Of a DNA stretch of 5,544 nucleotides, positions 1 through 5,409 are shown piece after piece (positions within the stretch are counted from its first letter, which is position 1; each line of letters opens with the position of its first letter). Source of the DNA: an uncultured Eubacterium sp. (GTDB lineage: Bacteria > Bacillota > Clostridia > Lachnospirales > Lachnospiraceae); assembly GCA_947573465.1 (NCBI GenBank), contig CANPET010000131.1, forward strand, positions 1-5,544. The letters run 5' to 3'. A program made the translations under genes and the position numbers. The notes beneath the pieces are model-generated. The model did no database searches and had not been told where the DNA came from. It saw only the letters and a program-made list of their open reading frames with translations.

Positions 1-143
1 CAAGTTTTATTGCCAGTTTCTGTTTTTCAAGATTACCTTTACTATCAGATTTATCGGAAGGAACACGTACTATTATTTTAACCGTAGTTATTTCTGCTTT
101 GGCAGCTGTCCTTTTTCCAATAAAACAAGAACAAAATACTTAG
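1..143 (+). CDS. azlC: AzlC-family branched-chain amino acid exporter subunit, C-terminal end (5' end outside window)
   Basis: Only the last 46 codons are present, reading in frame from base 3 to a TAG at 141-143. The tail contains a hydrophobic segment (about residues 23-40 of the fragment, IILTVVISALAAVLFPI) followed by a short polar end KQEQNT. A final hydrophobic helix ending in FP(I/V)K(Q/E)E is typical of clostridial AzlC proteins. AzlC is the large membrane subunit that works with the small subunit AzlD to export branched-chain amino acids. The identification rests on this tail plus the AzlD-like gene 58 bases downstream on the same strand, which is the usual azlCD order. No terminator separates the two, so they were probably one operon. 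The fragment is too short to exclude another membrane protein on its own. Confidence 0.68.
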   Translation, partial: SFIASFCFSRLPLLSDLSEGTRTIILTVVISALAAVLFPIKQEQNT

Positions 144-201
144 CTTTTTAATAACAAATTACAAAAATAATACTTCTTATTATAAAATCAGGAGAAATAC
201 T

Positions 202-466
202 ATGACACACAATCCATATATTTACATTGCACTTATGGCAATTGTCACTCTTTCTATTAGGATTTTGCCAATCTTTTTTATATTATGTACCATACGTAAC
301 ATTGGCTGTAATGACTTTTCCTGCTATCATTGATGCCACACAATCTCCATTAACTGGAACTATAGCACTTTGTATTGGAATTGTTGCCGCGTGGTTTGGT
401 GCTAACCTGTTTCAAGTATCAGTTGCATGCTGTATAGTAGTATTCCTTTTATCTTTTGTAATTTAA
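202..466 (+). pseudogene. azlD: azlD, branched-chain amino acid exporter small subunit, frameshifted by an apparent internal deletion
   Basis: An ATG at 202 with a good ribosome binding site (AGGAGAAA, ending 5-6 bases upstream) opens a frame reading MTHNPYIYIALMAIVTLSIRILP, a typical AzlD N-terminus with its first membrane helix. That frame then runs into unrelated residues and stops at TGA near 331-333. From about base 269 the next frame continues the family: QSFLYYVPYVTLAVMTFPAI followed by two hydrophobic segments, ending at TAA 464-466. The SFLYYVPYVTLAVMTFPA block is the AzlD signature. Intact AzlD proteins are about 100-110 residues and have roughly a dozen residues, including charged ones, between the ILP and SFLYY blocks. 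Those are missing here. The frame change fits loss of 3n+2 bases (about 35 or 38) at 265-270. The 227-466 open frame starting at an internal ATG lacks the first helix and is not a normal start. A sequencing error alone would not explain the missing residues. Confidence 0.78.
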
Positions 467-493
467 AGCCCCTCCCTTTTTACATGTATTTGT

Positions 494-533
494 TAATCCC
501 AACATCTGATTTAATAAATTGGGTGTTATTTTT
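494..533 (+). terminator. Weak intrinsic terminator candidate after azlD
   Basis: CCCAA at 498-502 pairs with TTGGG at 519-523, and TAA at 494-496 can pair with TTA at 526-528 across a small internal mismatch. The hairpin is followed directly by five T residues at 529-533. The position, 28 bases after the azlD stop, is right for the end of the azlCD transcript. The stem is short and the loop long, so this is a tentative call. Confidence 0.38.
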
Positions 534-644
534 ATCCTTTGCCCGCAAAACATCACATAAACAATACTTGATTTTTAATTAATTTCATGATAATATCTTT
601 TTCATATACAATATGTTGTTTATTTGCGAATGGTATAAAATACA

Positions 645-673
645 TTGACTTTTATCATAATAGAGTATACATT
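645..673 (+). promoter_or_regulatory. Sigma-A-type promoter candidate for the Rpn nuclease gene
   Basis: TTGACT at 645-650 matches the -35 consensus at five of six positions. After a 17-base spacer, TACATT at 668-673 matches the -10 consensus at four of six. The predicted transcript would start near 680 and give a leader of about 55 bases before the ATG at 735. A competing candidate is an extended -10 (TGGTATAAA, 631-639), which lacks a clear -35. The rest of the 467-734 gap shows no gene. Confidence 0.4.
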
Positions 674-734
674 AAAATCAATAATTATATTTTTCGCTTC
701 TTACAAACAATTAATACAGAAAGCGAGGAATCTA

Positions 735-1598
735 ATGACACAAACAAAAACACAATTAGAACTTAATAAAGAAATTTTTCAAAAATATCAGGCACGAATT
801 GCAAAATATCGCCCCATAGATGATACATTTTTTGAAAAGATTGCGGAAGACCCTGAAGTTTGTGAAGAACTACTTCAAGTTATTTTGGAGGATTCTAACC
901 TGAAAGTAATCGAAGTTATTCCACAGAAAAGCCTAAAAAATCTTCAAGGACGTTCCGTGAGACTTGACGCTTTATGTATAAAAGGTAATGGAAATTACTG
1001 CAATATTGAAATCCACAGAGCCAAGGACGAAGATCCTTTAAAACGCGTCCGCTATAATGCATCATGCATTACTGCTAACATTGTGGAGCCTGGTGAAAAA
1101 TTTGAAAGGATTCCTGAAGTAAGTGTAATATATATATCTGAATTTGATGTATTTAAACTAAAGAAGACAATCTATCATATTGAACCTACGATTATGGAAA
1201 CTAATAGTGTGGTAGATAATGGCTTACACGAAATATATGTTAATACTGCTATTAATGATGGTAGTAAAATATCGGAGTTAATGCAGTGTTTTTTACAGAC
1301 AAATGTGAACAATAAAAATTTTCCAAAACTCTCAAATAGAGTGTATTATTTTAAACATAACGAGGAGGGCATTAAAACTATGTGTTCAATATCAGAAGAA
1401 TTCAGAGAAGAAGGAAAACAAGAAGGAAGGCAAGAAGCGAAACAGGAATCCATACTGGAATTACTTGAAGATTTAGGTTCAATCCCTGACGAAATAACAA
1501 ATAAAATCAACACAGAATGTGACTTAAAGACATTAAGTCATTGGCTAAAACTTGCAGCTAAATCTAAATCAATTGAAGAATTTGCCAACAAAATCTAA
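735..1598 (+). CDS. Rpn family PD-(D/E)XK nuclease (PDDEXK_2, 'recombination-promoting nuclease/putative transposase')
   Basis: This 287-residue protein belongs to the Rpn/PDDEXK_2 group of DNA endonucleases, tied to RecA-independent recombination and, for E. coli Rpn proteins, to toxicity and phage defence. The nuclease core runs from about residue 25 to 215. The active site appears as D78 in GRSVRLDAL and E92 in NIEIHR, followed by the family block RVRYNASCITANI. The third catalytic position, usually Q or K in the E-x-(Q/K) motif, is H94. After the core comes a Glu/Lys/Gln-rich linker (about 221-239, EGKQEGRQEAKQE) and a helical C-terminal domain (about 240-287), the usual Rpn layout. ATG 735 was chosen because GAGGAA lies 4 bases upstream. 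An in-frame TTG at 645 would extend the protein by 30 residues, but it lacks a ribosome binding site and overlaps the promoter candidate. The gene appears monocistronic, with a hairpin terminator 19 bases after its stop. Family assignment is firm; activity with His at position 94 is uncertain. Confidence 0.88.
   Translation: MTQTKTQLELNKEIFQKYQARIAKYRPIDDTFFEKIAEDPEVCEELLQVILEDSNLKVIEVIPQKSLKNLQGRSVRLDALCIKGNGNYCNIEIHRAKDEDPLKRVRYNASCITANIVEPGEKFERIPEVSVIYISEFDVFKLKKTIYHIEPTIMETNSVVDNGLHEIYVNTAINDGSKISELMQCFLQTNVNNKNFPKLSNRVYYFKHNEEGIKTMCSISEEFREEGKQEGRQEAKQESILELLEDLGSIPDEITNKINTECDLKTLSHWLKLAAKSKSIEEFANKI
1380..1598 (+). CDS. Possible internally translated C-terminal Rpn product (RpnS-like, 72 residues)
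   Basis: Inside the nuclease gene, GAGGAGGG at 1362-1369 contains a perfect AGGAGG (1363-1368). An in-frame ATG follows at 1380, codon 216, after an 11-base spacer. Translation from there would give 72 residues consisting of the charged linker and the helical C-terminal domain without the nuclease core. In E. coli, Rpn genes are reported to make a full-length toxic nuclease (RpnL) and a short C-terminal product from an internal start (RpnS) that inhibits it. This site is at the matching place. Against it, the motif encodes Glu-Glu-Gly in a Glu-rich stretch, so it could arise by chance, and the spacing is longer than ideal. This is an inference, not a demonstrated gene. Confidence 0.4.
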   Translation: MCSISEEFREEGKQEGRQEAKQESILELLEDLGSIPDEITNKINTECDLKTLSHWLKLAAKSKSIEEFANKI

Positions 1599-1617
1599 TA
1601 ACAAATTTAATTAATTG

Positions 1618-1639
1618 GGCATTGTATAAAAACAATGCC
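1618..1639. terminator. Bidirectional hairpin terminator between converging genes
   Basis: GGCATTGT at 1618-1625 pairs perfectly with ACAATGCC at 1632-1639 around a six-base loop. It lies 19 bases after the Rpn stop (plus strand) and directly after the TAG of the minus-strand membrane gene, so it can end both transcripts. The trailing U tract is interrupted on the plus strand (TCTAATCTTTT) and poor on the minus strand (CAATTAATTAAATTT), so efficiency may be modest. Confidence 0.65.
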
Positions 1640-1640
1640 T

Positions 1641-2042
1641 CTAATCTTTTGTCAACATCTTTTCATATACCAATCCTACTATGAACCACAATGGAGCATA
1701 ATCCCATCGAATAACCCCATTGATGTGATATTTGCTTTTACTATAATCCCAAGGACATCTATCTTTCTTTTTTAGTAACGTTCCTGTAGTATATTCTGTA
1801 GCATAAATGCCTGCTGTATAAATTAATCCACGTTCTATTGTTTTTCTATTATGTTTTTTTAATTGATTACTGACAGGCTTTATCACAGATGCCATACCAT
1901 AGATAGGAAACATCCATATTGAAGTCTGTCCGATTAATTTATAATCTTTTCTCATAAAACAACAAACTGATGTAAAGAGTAACTCCATACACCAGCCTGT
2001 GATTCCACATTTTATAAAATTCTTATTTATTACACTCTTCAT
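1641..2042 (-). CDS. Small CmpB-like membrane protein (putative ABC transporter type IV permease family)
   Basis: The protein has 133 residues and about four hydrophobic segments (about 12-30, 41-56, 71-90 and 112-130). Recognisable blocks are GITGWCMELLFTS near the N-terminus, QTSIWMFPIYGMA (39-51), the acidic/aromatic CPWDYSKSK (96-104) and NGVIRWDYAPLWF (108-120). These match clostridial proteins annotated as putative ABC transporter permease, CmpB type. Despite that name, no ATP-binding partner is encoded here and the substrate is unknown. ATG 2042 was preferred because the homologue-like sequence begins there; a GGAAA lies upstream at a loose 11-base spacing. A TTG at 2060 would add six residues but has no ribosome binding site. 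The gene starts 29 bases after the glyA stop with no terminator between, so it is probably cotranscribed with glyA and ends at the 1618-1639 hairpin. No functional link to serine/glycine metabolism is evident. Confidence 0.72.
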   Translation of the reverse strand: MKSVINKNFIKCGITGWCMELLFTSVCCFMRKDYKLIGQTSIWMFPIYGMASVIKPVSNQLKKHNRKTIERGLIYTAGIYATEYTTGTLLKKKDRCPWDYSKSKYHINGVIRWDYAPLWFIVGLVYEKMLTKD

Positions 2043-2071
2043 ATGTGTAATTATTTCCAATAAATGTTCAT

Positions 2072-3313
2072 TTATTCGTACAATGGATACTTATCTGTTA
2101 AACCTTTTACTTTCGCCTTAACACTCTTGCAATTTCCATTCAAATCATCTGCAATATCTGCCATACATTCTGCAATCACATCCATATCTTCTGTATTAAG
2201 ACCTCTTGCTGTTACTGCAGGTGTACCAATTCTTACACCACTAGTAATACCTGGCTTCTGTGGATCATTTGGAATAGCATTCTTATTACATGTAATGTTT
2301 GCTGCATCTAATGCAATTTCAAATTCCTTACCTGTAATATTCTTACTTCTTAAATCAACTAACATCAAATGATTATCTGTTCCACCAGAAACTAAGTCAA
2401 ATCCTCTATCTGTTAGTCCTTTCGCAAGTGCCTGAGCATTATCTACAATATTCTTTGCATATTCTTTGAACTCATCTGACAGTGCTTCCTTAAAGCAAAC
2501 TGCTTTTGCAGCAATTACATGCATTAAAGGTCCACCCTGAATTCCAGGGAATACTGCCTTGTTTAATTTATGCTCTAAAGCAAATTCTTCACTTGATAAA
2601 ATAAGTCCGCCTCTTGGACCTCTCAATGTCTTATGTGTTGTAGTTGTTGTAACATGAGCATATGGAATTGGGCTCATGTGCTGTCCGCCAGCCACAAGTC
2701 CTGCAATGTGTGCCATGTCTACCATAAGATATGCTCCAACCTCATCTGCAATCTCTCTAAACTTTTTGAAATCAATCTTTCTTGGATATGCACTTGCACC
2801 AGCCACAATCAGTTTTGGTTTATTTGCAATTGCAATTTCTCTTACGTTGTCATAATCAATAAATCCGTTATCATCGACGCCATATGGCACGATGTTAAAA
2901 TATGTACCAGACATATTCACCGGTGAACCATGTGTTAAATGTCCACCTGCATCAAGGCTCATACCCATCACAGTATCTCCTGGCTGAACCAATGCAAAGA
3001 ATACTGCCATGTTTGCCTGTGCTCCTGAATGTGGCTGAACATTGGCATATGTACATCCAAATAATTCCTTCGCTCTATCGATAGCAAGCTGCTCTACTAC
3101 ATCTACATATTCACAGCCACCATAATATCTCTTACCTGGATATCCCTCTGCATATTTATTTGTAAGATGACTACCCATAGCAGCCATAACTCCCTTACTT
3201 ACTAAATTTTCTGATGCAATTAATTCAAGATGTGAACGCTGTCTTCCCAACTCATCTTCCATTGCTGCAAAAACTTCTGCATCTGCATTTTTTACTTCAT
3301 CAAATGAAAACAT
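2072..3313 (-). CDS. glyA: Serine hydroxymethyltransferase
   Basis: This cytoplasmic PLP enzyme converts serine and tetrahydrofolate to glycine and 5,10-methylene-tetrahydrofolate, the main entry of one-carbon units for purine, thymidylate and methionine synthesis. At 413 residues it is full length (the E. coli enzyme has 417). Family landmarks occur in order: LIASEN (31-36), KYAEGYPGKRYYGG (53-66) with the active-site Glu56 and Tyr64, QPHSGAQAN (93-101), GGHLTHG (123-129), VDMAHIAGLVA (198-208) with the PLP-contacting Asp199 and His202, TTTTHKTLRGPRGG (223-236) with the PLP-binding Lys228, and GVRIGTPA (359-366) with the carboxylate-binding Arg361. The ATG at 3313 has a strong AGGAGG (3321-3326) seven bases upstream, so the start is secure. 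All catalytic residues look intact. The leader carries a hairpin at 3336-3361, and the small membrane gene downstream probably shares the transcript. Confidence 0.98.
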   Translation of the reverse strand: MFSFDEVKNADAEVFAAMEDELGRQRSHLELIASENLVSKGVMAAMGSHLTNKYAEGYPGKRYYGGCEYVDVVEQLAIDRAKELFGCTYANVQPHSGAQANMAVFFALVQPGDTVMGMSLDAGGHLTHGSPVNMSGTYFNIVPYGVDDNGFIDYDNVREIAIANKPKLIVAGASAYPRKIDFKKFREIADEVGAYLMVDMAHIAGLVAGGQHMSPIPYAHVTTTTTHKTLRGPRGGLILSSEEFALEHKLNKAVFPGIQGGPLMHVIAAKAVCFKEALSDEFKEYAKNIVDNAQALAKGLTDRGFDLVSGGTDNHLMLVDLRSKNITGKEFEIALDAANITCNKNAIPNDPQKPGITSGVRIGTPAVTARGLNTEDMDVIAECMADIADDLNGNCKSVKAKVKGLTDKYPLYE

Positions 3314-3335
3314 CTATATACCTCCTAATGTATGT

Positions 3336-3361
3336 ACTGCACTGCCAAAAGCAAGTGCAGT
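3336..3361 (-). promoter_or_regulatory. Hairpin in the glyA leader just upstream of the ribosome binding site
   Basis: ACTGCACT at 3336-3343 and AGTGCAGT at 3354-3361 are perfect 8-base inverted repeats around a 10-base centre. A further GC/GC pairing (3344-3345 with 3351-3352) is possible across a one-base bulge. On the glyA transcript the hairpin ends about 9 bases before AGGAGG and has no U tract, so it is not a terminator in that direction. It could be a protein-binding operator, an mRNA-stabilising element or part of a leader control element. Read on the plus strand it is followed by TTTT, which would stop antisense transcription. Confidence 0.55.
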
Positions 3362-3380
3362 TTTAATCCTATACTATATT

Positions 3381-3408
3381 ATCATAAGATGGATTATTTT
3401 AAAATCTA
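3381..3408 (-). promoter_or_regulatory. Weak promoter candidate for glyA
   Basis: On the minus strand a TATGAT -10-like hexamer (3381-3386) lies in a very AT-rich stretch, with a poor -35-like TAGATT (3403-3408) 16 bases upstream. Transcription from here would include the 3336-3361 hairpin in the leader. Overlapping alternatives such as TATAGT exist nearby, so the exact site is uncertain. The region between this gene and the cysteine-rich gene (3314-3442) holds no coding sequence. Confidence 0.3.
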
Positions 3409-3442
3409 TTTTTTTCGAATCCACAGATTTTCTTTGTTGTGA

Positions 3443-4423
3443 TTATTCATAATCACATTCACATCTGTCTTCCTCTATCTCTTCTTCTCTGTATTCCTCT
3501 GTACATTTTTCTTTCTCCATGCAGTGGTTTTTACGTGCCTTTGTACAGCATTCTCTTTCGCATTTTTTCTCTTCTTTCAATCTTCCTTCGCATTTTGGTG
3601 GCTCTAATTCCAAAGGTTTAATTTCTCTGGATAACAATCCGCTTTCTACAAACTTTTTACACACACGTCCGTCTTCATCCTCTGTATCTGCCTTTGGTGG
3701 TGTCGTTTTCTCTTTATAATCAATTTTATAAGCCTCAAAATAAACAGTTCTTAAAATAAGAGAAAGTCCTGCTGAAAAAGTACCATCACAAGCACTGAAA
3801 TTCATTGCTTTTCCTACACCTGCAAGGTTAATACCATTCACCACCTGATTTTTGCCTTCTGCCAAACTTACAACATTAACATACTTTTTATTTTTCTCTC
3901 CTCTTGTTCCTACACCGTAAGGAGTATATAACTCCAATGTGATATGAGACGGATTTGTTTTCTCATCTTTATACTTATAGTCAGGGCTATACTTATCTGC
4001 CGGCAAGTAATTTACCATAAGAATTGTGGAAGCTAAAAATTTGTCACATCCATCATACAGTTTTACATCATAAGTGACGCATACGTTTGTCAATGTTACT
4101 TTACTGCAATTTGGTTTACAGGTAGATTTTACGCTTGTTTCCGGATAATGCATCGGAGGTGCTTTACATACATCCATATCTTTCTTCGGACCATGCATTT
4201 TTTTAGATAGAGAAACATCTATTACATCTGCCCGAATTGTTTCAACTGTTGGATTTTCCTCCATTACACACTCTGGAATCTTAACTGTTCTACATACATT
4301 TACTCCTATTTCATCATAGATAACCGGAGCGTAAATAGATAAAAATTCTGGTCTGCCACAAATTTCTTTGTTACAGACATCCACTTCTCTGCAACATTTT
4401 TTACATTTACAAGGTTTTGTCAT
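3443..4423 (-). CDS. Cysteine-rich hypothetical protein, candidate spore-coat/exosporium component
   Basis: I do not recognise a named family. The 326-residue protein has about 23 cysteines, concentrated at the two ends. The N-terminal tail has CKCKKCC (5-11) plus C17, C22, C44 and C52. The C-terminal tail (about 255-326) is rich in Lys/Glu and has pairs and spaced cysteines (C278, C288, C292, C293, C301, C307, C321, C323). The middle (about 105-240) is less charged and beta-rich, with little cysteine. There is no signal peptide or membrane segment, so a cytoplasmic or mother-cell location is expected. ATG 4423 was chosen for the AAGGAG at 4431-4436 seven bases upstream; a GTG at 4447 would overlap that site. 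A sigma-K-like promoter (4450-4477) ends just upstream. Cysteine-rich, tail-bearing proteins under late mother-cell control suggest a cross-linked spore coat role, but this is inference. A metal-binding protein is an alternative. Confidence 0.85.
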   Translation of the reverse strand: MTKPCKCKKCCREVDVCNKEICGRPEFLSIYAPVIYDEIGVNVCRTVKIPECVMEENPTVETIRADVIDVSLSKKMHGPKKDMDVCKAPPMHYPETSVKSTCKPNCSKVTLTNVCVTYDVKLYDGCDKFLASTILMVNYLPADKYSPDYKYKDEKTNPSHITLELYTPYGVGTRGEKNKKYVNVVSLAEGKNQVVNGINLAGVGKAMNFSACDGTFSAGLSLILRTVYFEAYKIDYKEKTTPPKADTEDEDGRVCKKFVESGLLSREIKPLELEPPKCEGRLKEEKKCERECCTKARKNHCMEKEKCTEEYREEEIEEDRCECDYE

Positions 4424-4449
4424 TTCATTTCTCCTTTTGTTCTTCACTA

Positions 4450-4477
4450 TATATTATGCTTTTGAAATTCTTTTGTT
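4450..4477 (-). promoter_or_regulatory. Sigma-K-like promoter candidate for the cysteine-rich gene
   Basis: On the minus strand, CATAATATA (4450-4458) fits the sigma-K -10 pattern CATAnnnTA, and AACA (4474-4477) provides the short AC-containing -35 element 15 bases upstream. The predicted start, near 4443, gives a leader of about 20 bases that just includes the AAGGAG. The region is AT-rich and a sigma-A reading (TATAGT) is not excluded. Confidence 0.4.
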
Positions 4478-4517
4478 CTAATTTCTACATAAAGCAAATA
4501 TATATTTAATAGTGTGT

Positions 4518-4557
4518 AACTATTCAGAGATTTCTGCGAATGAGGCTCTGAATAGTT
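4518..4557. repeat. Perfect 12-base inverted repeat between divergent genes
   Basis: AACTATTCAGAG (4518-4529) is exactly complementary to CTCTGAATAGTT (4546-4557), separated by 16 bases. It sits between the two divergent genes, 43 bases before the plus-strand start. It is not a standard terminator, since only TTT follows and both neighbours point away. It may be a dispersed intergenic palindrome (REP-like), an operator shared by both genes, or a hairpin in the leader of the downstream gene. Confidence 0.7.
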
Positions 4558-4599
4558 TCATGAAATGAAGAAAAATAATCGTTTGAAATGGAGGAACCT

Positions 4600-5358
4600 A
4601 TGTATAAAATATTAGCATTTGAAAACGGACAACCAATTATTTTATTTTTAGACAATCAGAAAGTCTATATGTATACAGCTTCCGGGGGGAGAATTCTTTC
4701 ACGAGGTCTTTTGTTTAATGATGTAAAAAAAGACTTTGATGTATTTTCCTGTAGGAAAAAATATGCCTATTACATATCAACAGATAACAAAATCAAATTA
4801 GCCATGCTCAACCGTGACAGGTTTACTGAATTTTTATCCATTCCCATGGAAGATGACGAACATAATGTAGAAATTGTAAATGTTTCTCCACTAATGTGTC
4901 AGAATGAATTGTATATATTTTACTGTAATCATAATAAAGAAGTTGGAAAATATGAGATTTATTATATTCTGTCATCCGCTCCAAACAAAAGCTGTCTTAT
5001 TGAAAGAAATATAGACACAAACAAGGGATTTGATGTGTTTAAGGCAAATGATAATATTGGACTTGTTTTAAATTCAAACTATTATTATCTAAGTAAAGAC
5101 AAAAAATTAGTCAATATTAATAATACATCAAATAACCAATTAGAAACTACTTCCCTTGGACAAAATATTGAAGAATTAAAATCTGCATTATCAGATAAAA
5201 GCAGTAAATTAATAGAGGTTCAGAAGCAGCTCTATGAAAAGAATAACGAGATTGCCAATCTAAAATCCACGCAGCAACATATCACAGAACAGTATAATGA
5301 GCTGGCTGAGTATGCCGGAAAATTGCAGGAAGAACTTCGGAAAATTCGGTATATGTAA
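4600..5358 (+). CDS. Hypothetical protein with beta-rich N-terminal region and C-terminal coiled coil
   Basis: No family is recognised. The 252-residue protein has two parts. Residues 1-175 show alternating short hydrophobic/aromatic strands and turns, with a likely internal repeat: DFDVF near 46-49 and GFDVF near 143-147 are each followed by a Tyr-rich strand pattern (KKYAYYISTDNK and NSNYYYLSKDKK). This suggests beta-propeller-like or WD-like blades. Residues about 187-249 are Glu/Lys/Gln-rich with Leu/Ile at heptad-like spacing (IEELKSALSDKSSKLIEVQK and onward), a probable coiled coil ending close to the C-terminus. There is no signal peptide or membrane helix. ATG 4600 is preferred because GGAGG at 4590-4594 lies five bases upstream; ATG 4588 would overlap that site. 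It is divergent from the cysteine-rich gene and ends at a strong hairpin. Scaffold or oligomerising role is inferred only from shape. Confidence 0.82.
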   Translation: MYKILAFENGQPIILFLDNQKVYMYTASGGRILSRGLLFNDVKKDFDVFSCRKKYAYYISTDNKIKLAMLNRDRFTEFLSIPMEDDEHNVEIVNVSPLMCQNELYIFYCNHNKEVGKYEIYYILSSAPNKSCLIERNIDTNKGFDVFKANDNIGLVLNSNYYYLSKDKKLVNINNTSNNQLETTSLGQNIEELKSALSDKSSKLIEVQKQLYEKNNEIANLKSTQQHITEQYNELAEYAGKLQEELRKIRYM

Positions 5359-5385
5359 AAAGGCGGGGATGTTTCCCGTCCTTTT
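5358..5385. terminator. Strong bidirectional intrinsic terminator
   Basis: AAAAGGCGGG (5358-5367) pairs with CCCGTCCTTTT (5375-5385) with one bulged T, around a short loop. The T run at 5382-5385 ends the plus-strand transcript immediately after the coiled-coil gene's TAA. On the minus strand the same hairpin is followed by a run of five U and lies 24 bases after the Ig-like gene's stop, so it serves both converging genes. Confidence 0.85.
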
Positions 5386-5409
5386 ACTTATTTGCACAAT
5401 AGTAGTTTA

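Noticed and set aside
645..734. TTG start at 645 extending the Rpn protein by 30 residues
   Set aside because: No ribosome binding site precedes it, the extra residues are not typical of the family, and the TTG is part of the likely -35 hexamer; ATG 735 has GAGGAA.
735..1598. Rpn gene as part of an insertion sequence
   Set aside because: Although the family is often labelled transposase, I see no terminal inverted repeats or target-site duplication around it; the only nearby hairpin is a terminator.
2043..2060. TTG start at 2060 for the CmpB-like protein
   Set aside because: There is no ribosome binding site upstream; the ATG at 2042 matches the expected N-terminus better.
2064..3084. Three plus-strand open frames (2064-2372, 2633-2926, 2902-3084) opposite glyA
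   Set aside because: They are antisense to a full-length, fully conserved glyA, have no convincing ribosome binding sites and encode low-complexity or atypical residues.
3401..3431. AT-rich inverted repeat AAAATCT/AGATTTT downstream of the cysteine-rich gene
   Set aside because: Seven AT-dominated pairs with a long loop and no following U tract on the minus strand make a weak structure that is likely in such AT-rich sequence; not good enough to call a terminator.
3439..3719. Two plus-strand open frames opposite the cysteine-rich gene (3439-3621, 3519-3719)
   Set aside because: They are shadows of the minus-strand gene, which has a clear start, ribosome binding site and biased composition that creates antisense open frames.
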